The notes: generated by a model not told the origin, from the sequence alone. Counted from the stretch's first letter, positions 26,359 to 35,941 are shown. The stretch: 57,730 bases of DNA from Oscillospiraceae bacterium (GCA_017559185.1 JAFYSU010000030.1:1-57730), one strand, 5' to 3'. A program made the numbers and translations.

Positions 26359-27029
26359 AAGGTAAACTGATAGTTTTGGAGGGGCTTGACGGAAGCGGAA
26401 AAGCTACTCAGACAAAATTTTTATTCGATAGATGCTGTCAAAAACGCATACCTGTTACAAAGGTTTCGTTCCCTAACTATGACAGCAATTCGTCCGCACT
26501 GGTAAAAATGTATCTCCGCGGACAGATGGGCAAGGTTGACGAGGTAAACGCCTACGCAGCTTCCACCTTTTACAGCGTAGACCGCTACGCTACCTACAAC
26601 TCGCTTTACAAAGACCAGCACGAACAAGGCACGCACATTATTGCCGACCGCTACACAACCTCCAACATCGTTCATCAGGCACCCAAGCTCCCTGCTGAAG
26701 AACGCGCAGGTTATATACAGTGGTTGGAAGACCTTGAATATACAAAAATGGGACTTCCCCGCCCCGACATGGTAATTTATTTGGACATGGACCCCAGCGT
26801 TTCCCGCCATCTTTTGGACAAACGCTACATGGGTAATTCCGACAAGCTGGACATTCACGAAGCGGATTTTGAATATCTCATGCACTGCCGAAAAGCAGCA
26901 CTTAAAGCAGCCGAATACTGCGGCTGGACCGTAATAAGCTGCTGCGACGAAAACGGTCTGCTTGGCACCGACCAAATCTCCGACATGATATGGGATAAGG
27001 TGAAAACACTTTTTGAGTCTGCCGAATAA
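26355..27029 (+). CDS. tmk: Thymidylate kinase
   Basis: Phosphorylates dTMP to dTDP. The 224 residues have the P-loop EGLDGSGKATQ (9-19) and the DRY element (ADRYTTSNIVHQ). They are somewhat divergent: the canonical DRYxxSxxAYQ reads DRYTTSNIVHQ, and the LID contains DKRYMGNSDKLDIHE. Translation is coupled to thyX by a 4-base overlap. A deoxynucleoside-monophosphate kinase of related specificity is the alternative. Confidence 0.9.
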   Translation: MKGKLIVLEGLDGSGKATQTKFLFDRCCQKRIPVTKVSFPNYDSNSSALVKMYLRGQMGKVDEVNAYAASTFYSVDRYATYNSLYKDQHEQGTHIIADRYTTSNIVHQAPKLPAEERAGYIQWLEDLEYTKMGLPRPDMVIYLDMDPSVSRHLLDKRYMGNSDKLDIHEADFEYLMHCRKAALKAAEYCGWTVISCCDENGLLGTDQISDMIWDKVKTLFESAE

Positions 27030-27080
27030 TTATATTTTGCAGACATATCTGCAAAAACTTCATCCGATGGAGGAATTTTT

Positions 27081-27980
27081 CTGATTTTCAAAGATGTAAC
27101 TCTGCAGGACAAACCTTTAATGGAAGAATATTTTTCGCAAAGCAATTTGCGTTCCTGTGAGTTTTGCTTTTCCAGTACATTCAACTGGCGCAATGTTTAC
27201 GGCGCAGCTATTGCCGAAAAGGACGGTTGTTTGGTCATACGCTGTTCAAAACCTGTTATGACCTATTCATATCCCGTTGGTTTGGGCAATTTAAAATCCG
27301 CCGTAGATGCAATAATTGCCGATGCCCAAAAAAACGGCACCGCCCCCATAATAAACTGTATTCCCAAAGAAGGCGTTGAAAAGCTTGAAGCCTTGTATCC
27401 CAATAAATTCGATTTTGTTTTCAGCCGCGACACCTGCGACTACATTTATACCACCGAAAGCCTTGCGACATTAAAAGGCAAAAAGCTTCATGCAAAACGA
27501 AATCATATAAACAATTTTAAAAAGGCAAACCCCGACTGGGTTTACGAAAACATTACTCCCGAAAATCTTAAAGATTGCTGGGAAATGAATGTAAAATGGA
27601 ACGAGCTCAATGCCGCTTCCGATGACACAGGTCTCAGCAGCGAACGCCGTGCAGTTGAAAACGCATTCAATTTTTTTGAAGAGGAAGGCTTGCGCGGAGG
27701 ATTGCTCCGTCTTTCCAAAGATTCCCCGGTAATTGCCTACACCATGGGGCGTCCGCTTAACAGCGACACCTTTATAGTTCACATTGAAAAGGCGTTCCAT
27801 GACATTCAAGGTGCATACCCGATGATAAACCAGCAGTTCGTGCTTAACAACTGCATGGATTTTGCATATATAAACCGTGAAGACGACGCAGGTGCCGAAA
27901 ACCTGCGCAAAGCAAAGTTAAGCTATTATCCCGAAATACTGCTTGAAAAATACCACGCAGTTCCAAAGGAGAAGCCATGA
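27081..27980 (+). CDS. DUF2156 (phosphatidylglycerol lysyltransferase C-terminal-like) protein, probable non-AUG start
   Basis: About 300 residues of a double-GNAT DUF2156 protein related to the catalytic part of MprF/LPG synthase, without the membrane flippase part. It may transfer an aminoacyl or acyl group; the substrate is unknown. The family N-terminus appears as LIFKDVTLQDKPLMEEYF, but the only ATG is at 27120, 13 codons in, without a ribosome site. A good GGAGGA (27069-27074) lies 6 bases before an in-frame CTG (27081) and 9 before ATT (27084). No ATG, GTG or TTG occurs between the upstream stop (27027) and 27120. I place the start at CTG 27081. The stop overlaps the next gene as ATGA. 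Confidence 0.8.
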   Translation: MIFKDVTLQDKPLMEEYFSQSNLRSCEFCFSSTFNWRNVYGAAIAEKDGCLVIRCSKPVMTYSYPVGLGNLKSAVDAIIADAQKNGTAPIINCIPKEGVEKLEALYPNKFDFVFSRDTCDYIYTTESLATLKGKKLHAKRNHINNFKKANPDWVYENITPENLKDCWEMNVKWNELNAASDDTGLSSERRAVENAFNFFEEEGLRGGLLRLSKDSPVIAYTMGRPLNSDTFIVHIEKAFHDIQGAYPMINQQFVLNNCMDFAYINREDDAGAENLRKAKLSYYPEILLEKYHAVPKEKP

Positions 27981-28819
27981 TACGAACAGCAGCAGCTTCC
28001 GATAAAGCGGCAATCTCCGCCCTTTTGCACGAAGCATTTGGCGATGCCCTTGAATACATCAGCCTTTTCCTTGATAAACGCATGAATCCCGACCACACAT
28101 TACTGTATTTCATTGATAATACACTTGCCGCACAGCTTTTTATTCTTGAATGTGAGCTGGTTTTTAACGGCACCGCACACAAATGCGGGTACATTTATGC
28201 GGTATCCACTGCCAAAGCATTCCGCAGACAGGGCATAAGCACAAGGCTGCTTGAATACTGTCACGATTTTCTTTTAAACAAAGGTTTTTCTGCTGCCGTA
28301 CTTGTACCAAGCAGTGCCGAGCTTGCTTCATTTTATGCAAAGCGTGGTTACCATGCACAGGGGGTTATCTCCCTTGCGGAATTTGAATTTTCCGCACAGC
28401 CGCAAAACCGCAATGCTGTTAAACTGTCACCGTTAACCGCAAATGAACTTTATCGCCTTCGCGAAATGTGGTTCGGCAGCGGATATCTGCGTTGGGATAT
28501 TCCTTCACTTGAATACATCCTTGATGAAACACGGTTTTTAAAGGGTAATTTCTACCGTTTTTCGTGGGGCAACAAGGATTGTTTTGCAAGCTGTGTGCCT
28601 TTGCAGGACTCGCTTTTAATAAAGGAGCTTGCCTGCCCCGAAAACGCAGTGCCGCACCTGCTTACGGCATTGGGCAGTATATATCAAAAAAACAAATTCA
28701 GCCTCAGGCTTTCACCGGAGCTTTTTTCAGCGGGAAAAACCGTTCCTGCCGGAATGTGCCGTCTGCTGAAAGACGACGCTGCAAACGGTCAATTTTATCT
28801 TTCACATTTCTTGGATTAA
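27977..28819 (+). CDS. GNAT-family N-acetyltransferase
   Basis: The 280 residues have an N-terminal GNAT fold, with the acetyl-CoA motif YIYAVSTAKAFRRQGISTRLL (Q/RxxGxG/A-like RRQGIS at about 85) and motif B in LASFYAKRGY. A C-terminal region of about 130 residues is family-specific and of unknown function, somewhat like Eis-type two-part acetyltransferases. It is coupled to the DUF2156 gene by overlap, and the two probably act in one pathway. No substrate can be named. Confidence 0.85.
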   Translation: MIRTAAASDKAAISALLHEAFGDALEYISLFLDKRMNPDHTLLYFIDNTLAAQLFILECELVFNGTAHKCGYIYAVSTAKAFRRQGISTRLLEYCHDFLLNKGFSAAVLVPSSAELASFYAKRGYHAQGVISLAEFEFSAQPQNRNAVKLSPLTANELYRLREMWFGSGYLRWDIPSLEYILDETRFLKGNFYRFSWGNKDCFASCVPLQDSLLIKELACPENAVPHLLTALGSIYQKNKFSLRLSPELFSAGKTVPAGMCRLLKDDAANGQFYLSHFLD

Positions 28820-28840
28820 AATCTGACAGGAGGTCATACC

Positions 28841-29401
28841 ATGACATATGTATTTTTAGCTGACGGTTTTGAAGAAATCGAAGCACTTACCACAGTGGAC
28901 ATTCTGCGTCGAAGCGGTATTCAGGTAACAATGGTAGGCGTAGGCGGTGAACAGATAACAGGTGCACACGGCATTCGTGTTCAGTGCGATATAATCCAGG
29001 AAAGAGCAATCCCTTCCACTGCCGAAATGGTTGTTATACCTGGTGGTATGCCGGGAGTTTCCAACCTTGCAAAATCAAGCGTTTTGAAAGAATTCATCAA
29101 CCTTACCATACTTGGCGGCGGTTATGTTGCCGCTATCTGCGCAGGTCCTGCAATTCTTGGCGAAATGGGTGTGCTGCAAGGCAAAAACGCCACCTGCTTC
29201 CCCGGATTTGAAAGCGAGCTTAAAGGCGCACTCCTTTCCGATGAGCCATTGGTTCACGACGGACAGTTTATAACCGCAAAAGGTCCGGGTATGTCCATGG
29301 AATTCGCCCTTTACCTTGCACAGCTTTTGTGCAAACAGTACGGCGGTTCCCATTGGGAAAACTTCCCCGAAATGAAGGAAGGTCTCCAATGCCGAAAATA
29401 G
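28841..29401 (+). CDS. DJ-1/PfpI-family protein
   Basis: The 186 residues of the DJ-1 type begin MTYVFLADGFEEIEALTTVD, with the conserved Glu pocket residue, and carry the nucleophile Cys in AAICAGPAILG. Members act as glyoxalase III, deglycase or chaperone-like proteins, and the substrate cannot be read from sequence. A ribosome site GACAGGAGG precedes the ATG. Its 3' end overlaps the next gene by 13 bases. Confidence 0.92.
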   Translation: MTYVFLADGFEEIEALTTVDILRRSGIQVTMVGVGGEQITGAHGIRVQCDIIQERAIPSTAEMVVIPGGMPGVSNLAKSSVLKEFINLTILGGGYVAAICAGPAILGEMGVLQGKNATCFPGFESELKGALLSDEPLVHDGQFITAKGPGMSMEFALYLAQLLCKQYGGSHWENFPEMKEGLQCRK

Positions 29402-30033
29402 ATTTGAGAGAATACAAAAAGCTGCTTCGCTGCAAAATGCGTACCATCCGCCGCGAAATGCCGCCTGAAATAAAGCAAAAGCGGGACGAACGCATTTTTG
29501 AGCAGCTTATTGCTCTGCGCGAATACCGTGATGCAAAAATGATTGTTACTTATGTTTCAACCGATATTGAAGTGGACACAATGCGGCTTATTCGCCACAG
29601 CCTTGAAGCAGGCAAGCAGGTAGCCGTTCCGCGCTGCGATGAAACAATAAAAGGCAAAATGACCTTTTACATCATCGACTCTTTCGACAAGCTCGAGATT
29701 GGAAAATACGGTTTGCTTGAGCCGTCTCCCGAACGCTGCCCCGAAGTTGCCGATTGGTCGGACAGTATATGCATAGTTCCTGCCCTTTGCTACGACAGCA
29801 TGGGTTATCGCCTTGGTTACGGCGGCGGATATTACGACAGATTTTTAAGCTGCTACAAAGGCAGAAAAATTGGAATTGTGTATTCCTCCTGCATGACAAG
29901 CAAGCTTAATCCCGGTCGTTACGATGTCCCTGTTGATACCATTGTAACCGAACGGTTCATTAAAAATCCTAAAGCTTCGGCAAGAGCATTTCGTGGCAGG
30001 CGTTCATTTAACCGCAATATTACAGCAAGATAA
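29389..30033 (+). CDS. 5-formyltetrahydrofolate cyclo-ligase
   Basis: Converts 5-formyl-THF to 5,10-methenyl-THF with ATP. About 214 residues start at MPKIDLREYKK (29389, AAGGAAGG upstream), inside the end of the DJ-1 gene. The conserved signature GYRLGYGGGYYDRFL is present. It returns folate to the one-carbon pool used by fmt and thyX in this window. The C-terminus has an extra basic tail (ARAFRGRRSFNRNITAR). Confidence 0.95.
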   Translation: MPKIDLREYKKLLRCKMRTIRREMPPEIKQKRDERIFEQLIALREYRDAKMIVTYVSTDIEVDTMRLIRHSLEAGKQVAVPRCDETIKGKMTFYIIDSFDKLEIGKYGLLEPSPERCPEVADWSDSICIVPALCYDSMGYRLGYGGGYYDRFLSCYKGRKIGIVYSSCMTSKLNPGRYDVPVDTIVTERFIKNPKASARAFRGRRSFNRNITAR

Positions 30034-30071
30034 AAACACCCTTTTCCAAAATTGGAAAAGGGTGTTTTTTT
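30033..30071. terminator. Convergent bidirectional terminator
   Basis: A perfect 17-bp stem (30033-30049 / 30052-30068) with a 2-base loop and A/T runs on both sides lies between the cyclo-ligase gene (+) and the ZIP gene (-). Confidence 0.9.
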
Positions 30072-30903
30072 AATGGTGATGATGAAACATATGTGTTATA
30101 GGCATTAAGCATATTCCCGCAATGGTTGACCATAGTGCCAGTTTTGGCATACCGCAGGAACGAGATGCCGGAATGAGCTCATAAAGCGAAATATACATCA
30201 TAATCCCGCCAACAAAAGCGTTAGCAAGTGCAGGCAGTGCCGAACCCGCAAACGGAGCTAAAACAAACCACGCTGCCAACGCACCCAACGGCATTGTCAG
30301 CCCTGCCGCTGCAGTAAATGCAAACGCTTTCAGCTTACTTCCCGTTGAAAGATACACAGGCATCGCAACAGCTGCACCTTCGGGTATGCTGTGCAGTGCA
30401 ACGGCTGCCGCCATGGTAATTCCCACAGACAAATTTTCGTTTGCTGCAACAAACAGCGCCGCACCTTCGGGAAGATTGTGCAGTGCCAAGCTTGCCATGG
30501 TTGCAAGTCCGGTATGGAACAATGCTCCTTCCCCGCAATTTTTGTGTTCATGAGCATGGTCGTGGTTATGGTCATGATGGTTTTCATTTTCTTCTTCCGT
30601 ATGTGCACAGCTGTGATTAGGCATTATCTTGTCTATCAAAAAACCGCAAGCCGCACCTGCCGCCATAGCCGCCGCAGTAAGCAAAATTGCTGTAAATTCC
30701 GAATAATTCTCTTTCATATGCAGCAGCGAATGCGGAAACAATTCCAAAATCGAAACACACATTGTAAGTCCCGCTGCAAAACCAAGCGATATGGTAACCG
30801 TTTTTCTTGTATCTGCTTTTATAAAAATCGAAAACGCTCCCACTACCGCCGAAAGTCCTGCAAAAACCGCTGTCAAAAACGCTGCTGTTACTGTTTCGTG
30901 CAT
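30070..30903 (-). CDS. ZIP-family metal transporter
   Basis: About 277 residues with eight hydrophobic segments and the ZIP metal-site motifs HNLPEGAALFVA and HSIPEGAAVAMPV in the central helices. A cytosolic loop before them is His/Glu-rich (HHDHNHDHAHEH), as in zinc and manganese ZIPs, and the C-terminus ends HMFHHHH. Start at ATG 30903 with AGGAG upstream; a longer frame would overlap the previous gene. Likely import of zinc or another divalent metal. It is the last gene of the dehydratase-activator transcript. Confidence 0.92.
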   Translation of the reverse strand: MHETVTAAFLTAVFAGLSAVVGAFSIFIKADTRKTVTISLGFAAGLTMCVSILELFPHSLLHMKENYSEFTAILLTAAAMAAGAACGFLIDKIMPNHSCAHTEEENENHHDHNHDHAHEHKNCGEGALFHTGLATMASLALHNLPEGAALFVAANENLSVGITMAAAVALHSIPEGAAVAMPVYLSTGSKLKAFAFTAAAGLTMPLGALAAWFVLAPFAGSALPALANAFVGGIMMYISLYELIPASRSCGMPKLALWSTIAGICLMPITHMFHHHH

Positions 30904-30923
30904 AATTTCTCCTATTCTGGTCT

Positions 30924-31739
30924 TTAATTTCGTCCGTGCTTTGTCTTCCATTCCAACCTAAGGGCAGCAAGCTGTACCCTGTATTTTTTATGCTTCATGT
31001 TTGGGAATGCCTCAATCAAGCGCCTGTGCAAAAAGTGATTTTCCGAAAGCTTTTTCCAACGGTCTTTGGCATTTCGATGTAAGTCAACCCTGTCACTGTT
31101 ATTTTGCGTGTTAACAGTCTCCAAAGCCGCTTGTATTCGGTTTTCATAATACCATCTTTTTGCCTGTGTGCTGTATTTAAGCTCCTCGGCAAGAGCTCTG
31201 AGCTCTTCAAGCTTAATTTTAAGGGTTACTGCCGCATGTACCGTTACAGCCGCATCCGCAAGCATAACCACAGCAGAAGCACAAGCAAGCACTGCTGCCG
31301 CATCACGCGGCAGTGCCAAAACAAATCCACTTACAAAGGGGTGTATCCACTGCATAAGCAGCACACACATCACGCCAAACAGCACTCCGTTTAAAAGGCA
31401 AACTCTGCCGTGGATATGAAATCGATAGTTTGAATAATCCCACCATCTTGCGTCAAACAGCTGCTCCATAAGCCAGCTTGTAAAATACTCCAATGCACAG
31501 GTAATTGCCGTTCCCAACAAAAACACTGCAATAATGCTATTTTTCACAGGCAGCAAAAACATTATAACAAGTATTGCACCTGTGCCGTAAATAGGACAAA
31601 CGGGGCCATTTAAAAAGCCCCGATTGACCAATTTTTTGTCCAATACCGAACAGTAAACACACTCACAAAGCCAACCTCCAACGCTGTAAGCCATAAAAAA
31701 CAAAACGGTATAATACCACTCGTAATAATGGACTGCCAA
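30924..31739 (-). CDS. CmpB-like putative ABC transporter permease membrane protein
   Basis: About 271 residues. The N-terminal half has five or six membrane helices and the family pattern FMAYSVGGWLCECVYCSVLDKK followed by NRGFLNGPVCPIYGTGAI, as in the putative ABC-transporter type IV (CmpB) family. The C-terminal third is soluble, basic and probably helical. No ATP-binding partner is adjacent. The start is uncertain: AAAGGAG (31752-31758) directly abuts a TTG at 31751 and lies 12 bases before the TTG at 31739 chosen here. Confidence 0.8.
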   Translation of the reverse strand: MAVHYYEWYYTVLFFMAYSVGGWLCECVYCSVLDKKLVNRGFLNGPVCPIYGTGAILVIMFLLPVKNSIIAVFLLGTAITCALEYFTSWLMEQLFDARWWDYSNYRFHIHGRVCLLNGVLFGVMCVLLMQWIHPFVSGFVLALPRDAAAVLACASAVVMLADAAVTVHAAVTLKIKLEELRALAEELKYSTQAKRWYYENRIQAALETVNTQNNSDRVDLHRNAKDRWKKLSENHFLHRRLIEAFPNMKHKKYRVQLAALRLEWKTKHGRN

Positions 31740-31761
31740 CGCAAAGGTCAACTCCTTTTAT

Positions 31762-33006
31762 TTATTTTGCAGCTGCAAGCATAAGCTTTATACGGTTTTC
31801 CTGATTTATTCTGGATGCACCCGGGTCATAGTCAATGCTGATTATGTTTACACCGGGGTTTTTCTCTTTAATTTGTCTTATCATGCCTTTACCTACAATG
31901 TGGTTAGGCAGACAGCCGAAAGGCTGAGTACAAATGATGTTGCGCACGCCGCTGTGTGCAAGTTCAACCATTTCACCCGTAAGCAGCCAGCCCTCACCCA
32001 TTTGAGCACCCAAATTGATGTAAGGTTTAACGCCTCGGCGTGTTTCCTCGAAATCGGTCATATTTCTAAATCTTGGATGCCCTTTGAGCTTTTCAAGCAC
32101 TCTGCGCTGTTTGCTGAGTATAAACTTGTAAATTGCTTTGCTTGCTACCGCAGCTTTAAGGCTGCGTCCGTAAAGACGGCGGTCCTGTATATCCCCATAA
32201 ATGCAGTACAGGCAGAAATCCAAAAGTCCGGGCATTACTACCTCGGCATTTTCGGAAAGCAGGAACTCCTCAAGGTTATTATTGCCAAGAGGCGAAAATT
32301 TAACATATATTTCGCCAACAATTCCAACCTTTACCTTGCTTTCACCTGTAAGCTTTATAGCAGAAAATTCACCAATAACCCTGTCATAAAGCTTATCCAT
32401 AAGTCTTGAACCAAACGCTGTGCGCCCGTTAAATTCCTTGGATATAACGCTTATGCAGTTATCTACGGCTTTTTGCGATGCACCGGTTTGAACCTCGTAA
32501 GGTCTTGTTTGGTGGTAAAGGTGCATTATAAGGTCTCCCAAAATTAATGCATACAGTATTTGGTACATCATCTGCGGTGTAATTTTAAATCCGGGCGAGC
32601 TTTCCAATCCCATTGTATTCAGCGATATAACAGGTATATGCTCAAGTCCGTTGTTTTTAAGCGCTTTTCGCATAAGATGTATGTAATTGGAAGCACGGCA
32701 GCCGCCGCCTGTTTGCGGAAGTATAAGCGCAACCTTGTTAAGGTCGTACTTGCCGCTGTGAAGTGCATCAATAAGCTGACCTATTACAAGCAAAGCAGGG
32801 TAACAGGTGTCGTTGTGGACATTTTTTAAGCCGTATTCTACAATTGACGGACCTTCGGTTTCCAATAGCTCCATTTTGTAGCCGTAGTTTTCAAGTATTG
32901 CAATCATCAGCTTTAACTGAATAGGAAGCATATTTGGCACAAGAATGGTGTGTGTCTGCTTCATTTGTTCCGTAAAAACGGCACTTTTAGTGTTTAATGT
33001 CTGCAT
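31762..33006 (-). CDS. 2-hydroxyacyl-CoA dehydratase-like protein (C-terminal part of a split activase/dehydratase)
   Basis: About 414 residues resembling the C-terminal part of the large acyl-CoA dehydratase activase-related proteins. Conserved Cys candidates for an iron-sulfur cluster lie in NDTCYPA, QTGGGCRASNY, DFCLYCIYGD and ICTQPFGCLPNH. Start ATG 33006 (MQTLNTK), with GGAGGG 8 bases upstream, overlaps the upstream gene by 20 bases. In many Clostridia one protein of about 1,400 residues covers both genes. The function is unknown; ATP-driven low-potential electron transfer is inferred from the family. Confidence 0.85.
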   Translation of the reverse strand: MQTLNTKSAVFTEQMKQTHTILVPNMLPIQLKLMIAILENYGYKMELLETEGPSIVEYGLKNVHNDTCYPALLVIGQLIDALHSGKYDLNKVALILPQTGGGCRASNYIHLMRKALKNNGLEHIPVISLNTMGLESSPGFKITPQMMYQILYALILGDLIMHLYHQTRPYEVQTGASQKAVDNCISVISKEFNGRTAFGSRLMDKLYDRVIGEFSAIKLTGESKVKVGIVGEIYVKFSPLGNNNLEEFLLSENAEVVMPGLLDFCLYCIYGDIQDRRLYGRSLKAAVASKAIYKFILSKQRRVLEKLKGHPRFRNMTDFEETRRGVKPYINLGAQMGEGWLLTGEMVELAHSGVRNIICTQPFGCLPNHIVGKGMIRQIKEKNPGVNIISIDYDPGASRINQENRIKLMLAAAK

Positions 33007-35941
33007 TCTTTTCACCCTCCGCTACTGCCTCCAACAGGCTTCGTATTCTGATTTTTACAGCACCCAGATTGTTTATATCGTCTATTTTAAGCTGGGTGTA
33101 TATTTTTCCGCCTCTTTCCACAATTTCGCGGTTTTCGTCGGTTGTAATTGCATCAATACCACAGCCGAACGAAACAAGCTGAATAAGCTGCGCCCCCGGT
33201 GTTTCTACCGCAAATTTGGCAGCTTTGTACATTCTTGAATGGTAGGTCCACTGGTTAAGAACATTTACCTTTTGGTTTTCGGTAAGTTTGCACACGCAGT
33301 CCTCGCTCAGCACTACCATGCCGTACGAAGTAATAAGCTGGTTTATGCCGTGGTTTATTTCAGGGTCAATGTGGTAAGGTCTGCCCGCCAAAACAGCTAT
33401 CGGCAGATTGTTTTCCTTGGCATATTCCAAAGTTTTGCGTGCTGCATCCGTAATGTCGTTCTGCCATGCCTGCTGCGCCTTGTACGCTTCATCTACTGCT
33501 TTTTTAATGTCTGTGCGGGATACTGCCGGCAGATATTTGGAAAAATAATTATAAGCGGTAGCTGCCAATGCCTTAGGGTCATTCAGTTCAAAATAAGGCA
33601 TAAGGAAGCGAATGCTCTTAAGGCATTTCATATTTGCGCTAAGAAGCTCCGGATAATACGCAACAACCGGACAGTTATAGCAGTTATCGCTGTGGCCTTC
33701 GTTAAAGTTATAGGTCATGCATGGGTAGAAAATAGTGTCGACACCCTTTTCCGCAAGCAACTCAACATGACCATGCACCAGTTTTGCAGGATAACAAACA
33801 GTATCCGACGGAATGGAGTTTTGCCCTTTGTTGAATACCGCACGGTTGGAAACACCCGACACAACAACATCATATCCCAGAACATCAAAAAATCTGTACC
33901 AGAATGGCAGAAGTTCAAATAAATTAAGTACAAGCGGAATACCCACCTTCGGGCGATTTCCCAAAGTAGGCATATCTATGTACTCTTTAAGCCTGTTCAT
34001 CTTGTACGCATACATGTCAGGCAGCTGTTTGCTTTCACCTTTTCCAAGCGGTTTTTCACAGCGGTTGCCCGAAATATAGCGTCTGTTTTCGGAAAAAATG
34101 TTTATTGTAAGGTTACAGTGGTTTGTACATCCACCGCAGCGAACACTTTTTGCGGAATGTGTAAATTCAAGTGTTTGCTGCTGCGAAAGCATTGTGGAGC
34201 TGCCGCTTGTGTGTTCCTTTGCGTAAAGTGCAGCACCGTAAGCACCCATAAGTCCTGCTATGGACGGACGAATAACTTCTTTTTTCAGTTCCTTTTCAAA
34301 GCTGCGCAAAATTGCATCGTTCAGGAATGTACCACCCTGTACAACAACATTTTCGCCCAAATCGTCTGCCGAATTAACTCGTATAACCTTGTAAAGCGCA
34401 TTTTTTACAACACTAACCGAAAGCCCTGCCGAAATGTCCTCAAGCGGTGCGCCATCTTTTTGTGCCTGTTTTACCGATGAATTCATGAACACCGTACAGC
34501 GTGAGCCAAGGTCTATCGGTCTTTTTGCCATGATACCCCTTTTGCAGAACTCCTGTACTGTGTATCCCATAGATTTTGCAAAGGTTTCAATAAACGAACC
34601 GCAGCCCGACGAGCACGCTTCATTAAGCATTATGTTATCTATGCAGTTGTTATGTATTTTAAAGCACTTCATGTCTTGCCCGCCAATGTCGATAATAAAA
34701 TCAACATTAGGGCAGAAATGCTTTGCCGCACGGAAATGGGCAACGGTTTCAACCAAACCGAAGTCCATGTGAAAAGCATTTTTTATAAGCTCTTCGCCAT
34801 ATCCTGTTGCTGCACATCCTTTAATGCGTACTCTGTCCCCGCAAAGGCGGTATATCTCAAGAAGCTGCTCACGAACAATTACCAGCGGATTTCCTTTGTT
34901 GGAACTGTAATAGCTGTACAGCAGCTGGTTATCCTCGCCTATAAGTGCCATTTTGGTGGTGGTGCTGCCGCAATCCACACCCAAATATGCCGCACCGCTG
35001 TATTCTTCAAGGTTTTGATGAATAACATCGCTTTTTTTATGGCGTTCAACAAACTCCCTGTACTGCTGTTCGTTTTCAAAAAGCGGTTCAAGATGATGTG
35101 TTGTGTTTACCTCACCTGCGGTTTTTTGCAGTGCCTGCAGCAAGCTTTCGTAGGAGTATGTTTCATTGGTGTTTGATGCGTGATACGCCGCACCCAATGC
35201 TACGGCAAACGGAGCTATTTCAGGAAATCTTGCTGTTTTTTCGTTAAGGTCAAGTGTTTCGTAAAAACGCTTTTGCAGTCCCTTGAAAAAGTGCAGCGGA
35301 CCACCCAAAAACAGTACATTGCCTGTAATTTCACGACCCTGCGCCAAGCCTGTCAGGGTTTGGTCTACCACCGCTTGGAATATACTTGCGGCAATATCCT
35401 CCTTTTTTGCGCCCTGATTAAGCAACGGCTGAACATCGGTTTTTGCAAATACACCACATCTGCTGGCAATGGTGTAAAGGCGTTCGGCTTTAAGGCTAAG
35501 CTCATCCATTTCCGCAGGAGTAACATCCAAAAGAACAGCCATCTGGTCAATAAATGCACCTGTACCGCCTGCACAGGTACCGTTCATTCTTTCTTCCAGT
35601 TCTCCGCTGAGGTAGATTATTTTTGCATCTTCGCCGCCAAGCTCGATAACAACATCAGTGTCGGGCATCATTTCCTCGACAATTTTGCGGGTGGCAAAAA
35701 CCTCTTGAATAAAGCTTATGCCTCCTGCTTTTGCAACACCCAGTCCTGCCGAACCCGTCAGTGCAACCTTGATGAGCTTATCTTTAAGGCAATCCTTTGC
35801 AGCCGAAAGCATTTCGCAGGCTTTTTCACGAACCTTTGAATAATGTCTTTCGTATTTTTTATACACGATTTTTTGTTCTTCTACCGCCACCAGCTTAACG
35901 GTAGTGGAACCGATGTCGATTCCCAAAAAAAGTTCTTTCAT
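32987..35941 (-). CDS. BadF/HgdC-type acyl-CoA dehydratase activase with DUF2229 domain
   Basis: 984 residues. Two ASKHA ATPase domains begin at LGIDIGSTTVKLV (residue 6) and LGVDCGSTTTKMAL (about 325). The second has the cluster Cys in NEACSSGCGSFIE; the first has GTCAGGTGAFID. A four-Cys patch follows (RCGGCTNHCNL...GNRCEK, about 635-665), then a DUF2229 region with Cys-rich SDTVCYPAKLVHGH, FYPCMTYNF and SDNCYNCPVVAYYP. HgdC-type activators use ATP to push electrons onto a dehydratase at very low potential. No separate dehydratase alpha/beta genes are adjacent; the downstream gene probably is the partner. Oxygen-sensitive, cytosolic, substrate unknown. Confidence 0.9.
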   Translation of the reverse strand: MKELFLGIDIGSTTVKLVAVEEQKIVYKKYERHYSKVREKACEMLSAAKDCLKDKLIKVALTGSAGLGVAKAGGISFIQEVFATRKIVEEMMPDTDVVIELGGEDAKIIYLSGELEERMNGTCAGGTGAFIDQMAVLLDVTPAEMDELSLKAERLYTIASRCGVFAKTDVQPLLNQGAKKEDIAASIFQAVVDQTLTGLAQGREITGNVLFLGGPLHFFKGLQKRFYETLDLNEKTARFPEIAPFAVALGAAYHASNTNETYSYESLLQALQKTAGEVNTTHHLEPLFENEQQYREFVERHKKSDVIHQNLEEYSGAAYLGVDCGSTTTKMALIGEDNQLLYSYYSSNKGNPLVIVREQLLEIYRLCGDRVRIKGCAATGYGEELIKNAFHMDFGLVETVAHFRAAKHFCPNVDFIIDIGGQDMKCFKIHNNCIDNIMLNEACSSGCGSFIETFAKSMGYTVQEFCKRGIMAKRPIDLGSRCTVFMNSSVKQAQKDGAPLEDISAGLSVSVVKNALYKVIRVNSADDLGENVVVQGGTFLNDAILRSFEKELKKEVIRPSIAGLMGAYGAALYAKEHTSGSSTMLSQQQTLEFTHSAKSVRCGGCTNHCNLTINIFSENRRYISGNRCEKPLGKGESKQLPDMYAYKMNRLKEYIDMPTLGNRPKVGIPLVLNLFELLPFWYRFFDVLGYDVVVSGVSNRAVFNKGQNSIPSDTVCYPAKLVHGHVELLAEKGVDTIFYPCMTYNFNEGHSDNCYNCPVVAYYPELLSANMKCLKSIRFLMPYFELNDPKALAATAYNYFSKYLPAVSRTDIKKAVDEAYKAQQAWQNDITDAARKTLEYAKENNLPIAVLAGRPYHIDPEINHGINQLITSYGMVVLSEDCVCKLTENQKVNVLNQWTYHSRMYKAAKFAVETPGAQLIQLVSFGCGIDAITTDENREIVERGGKIYTQLKIDDINNLGAVKIRIRSLLEAVAEGEKNADIKH

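Noticed and set aside
30330..30538. Small His-rich frames inside the ZIP transporter gene
   Set aside because: They are alternative frames of the His-rich loop coding region and lack ribosome sites.
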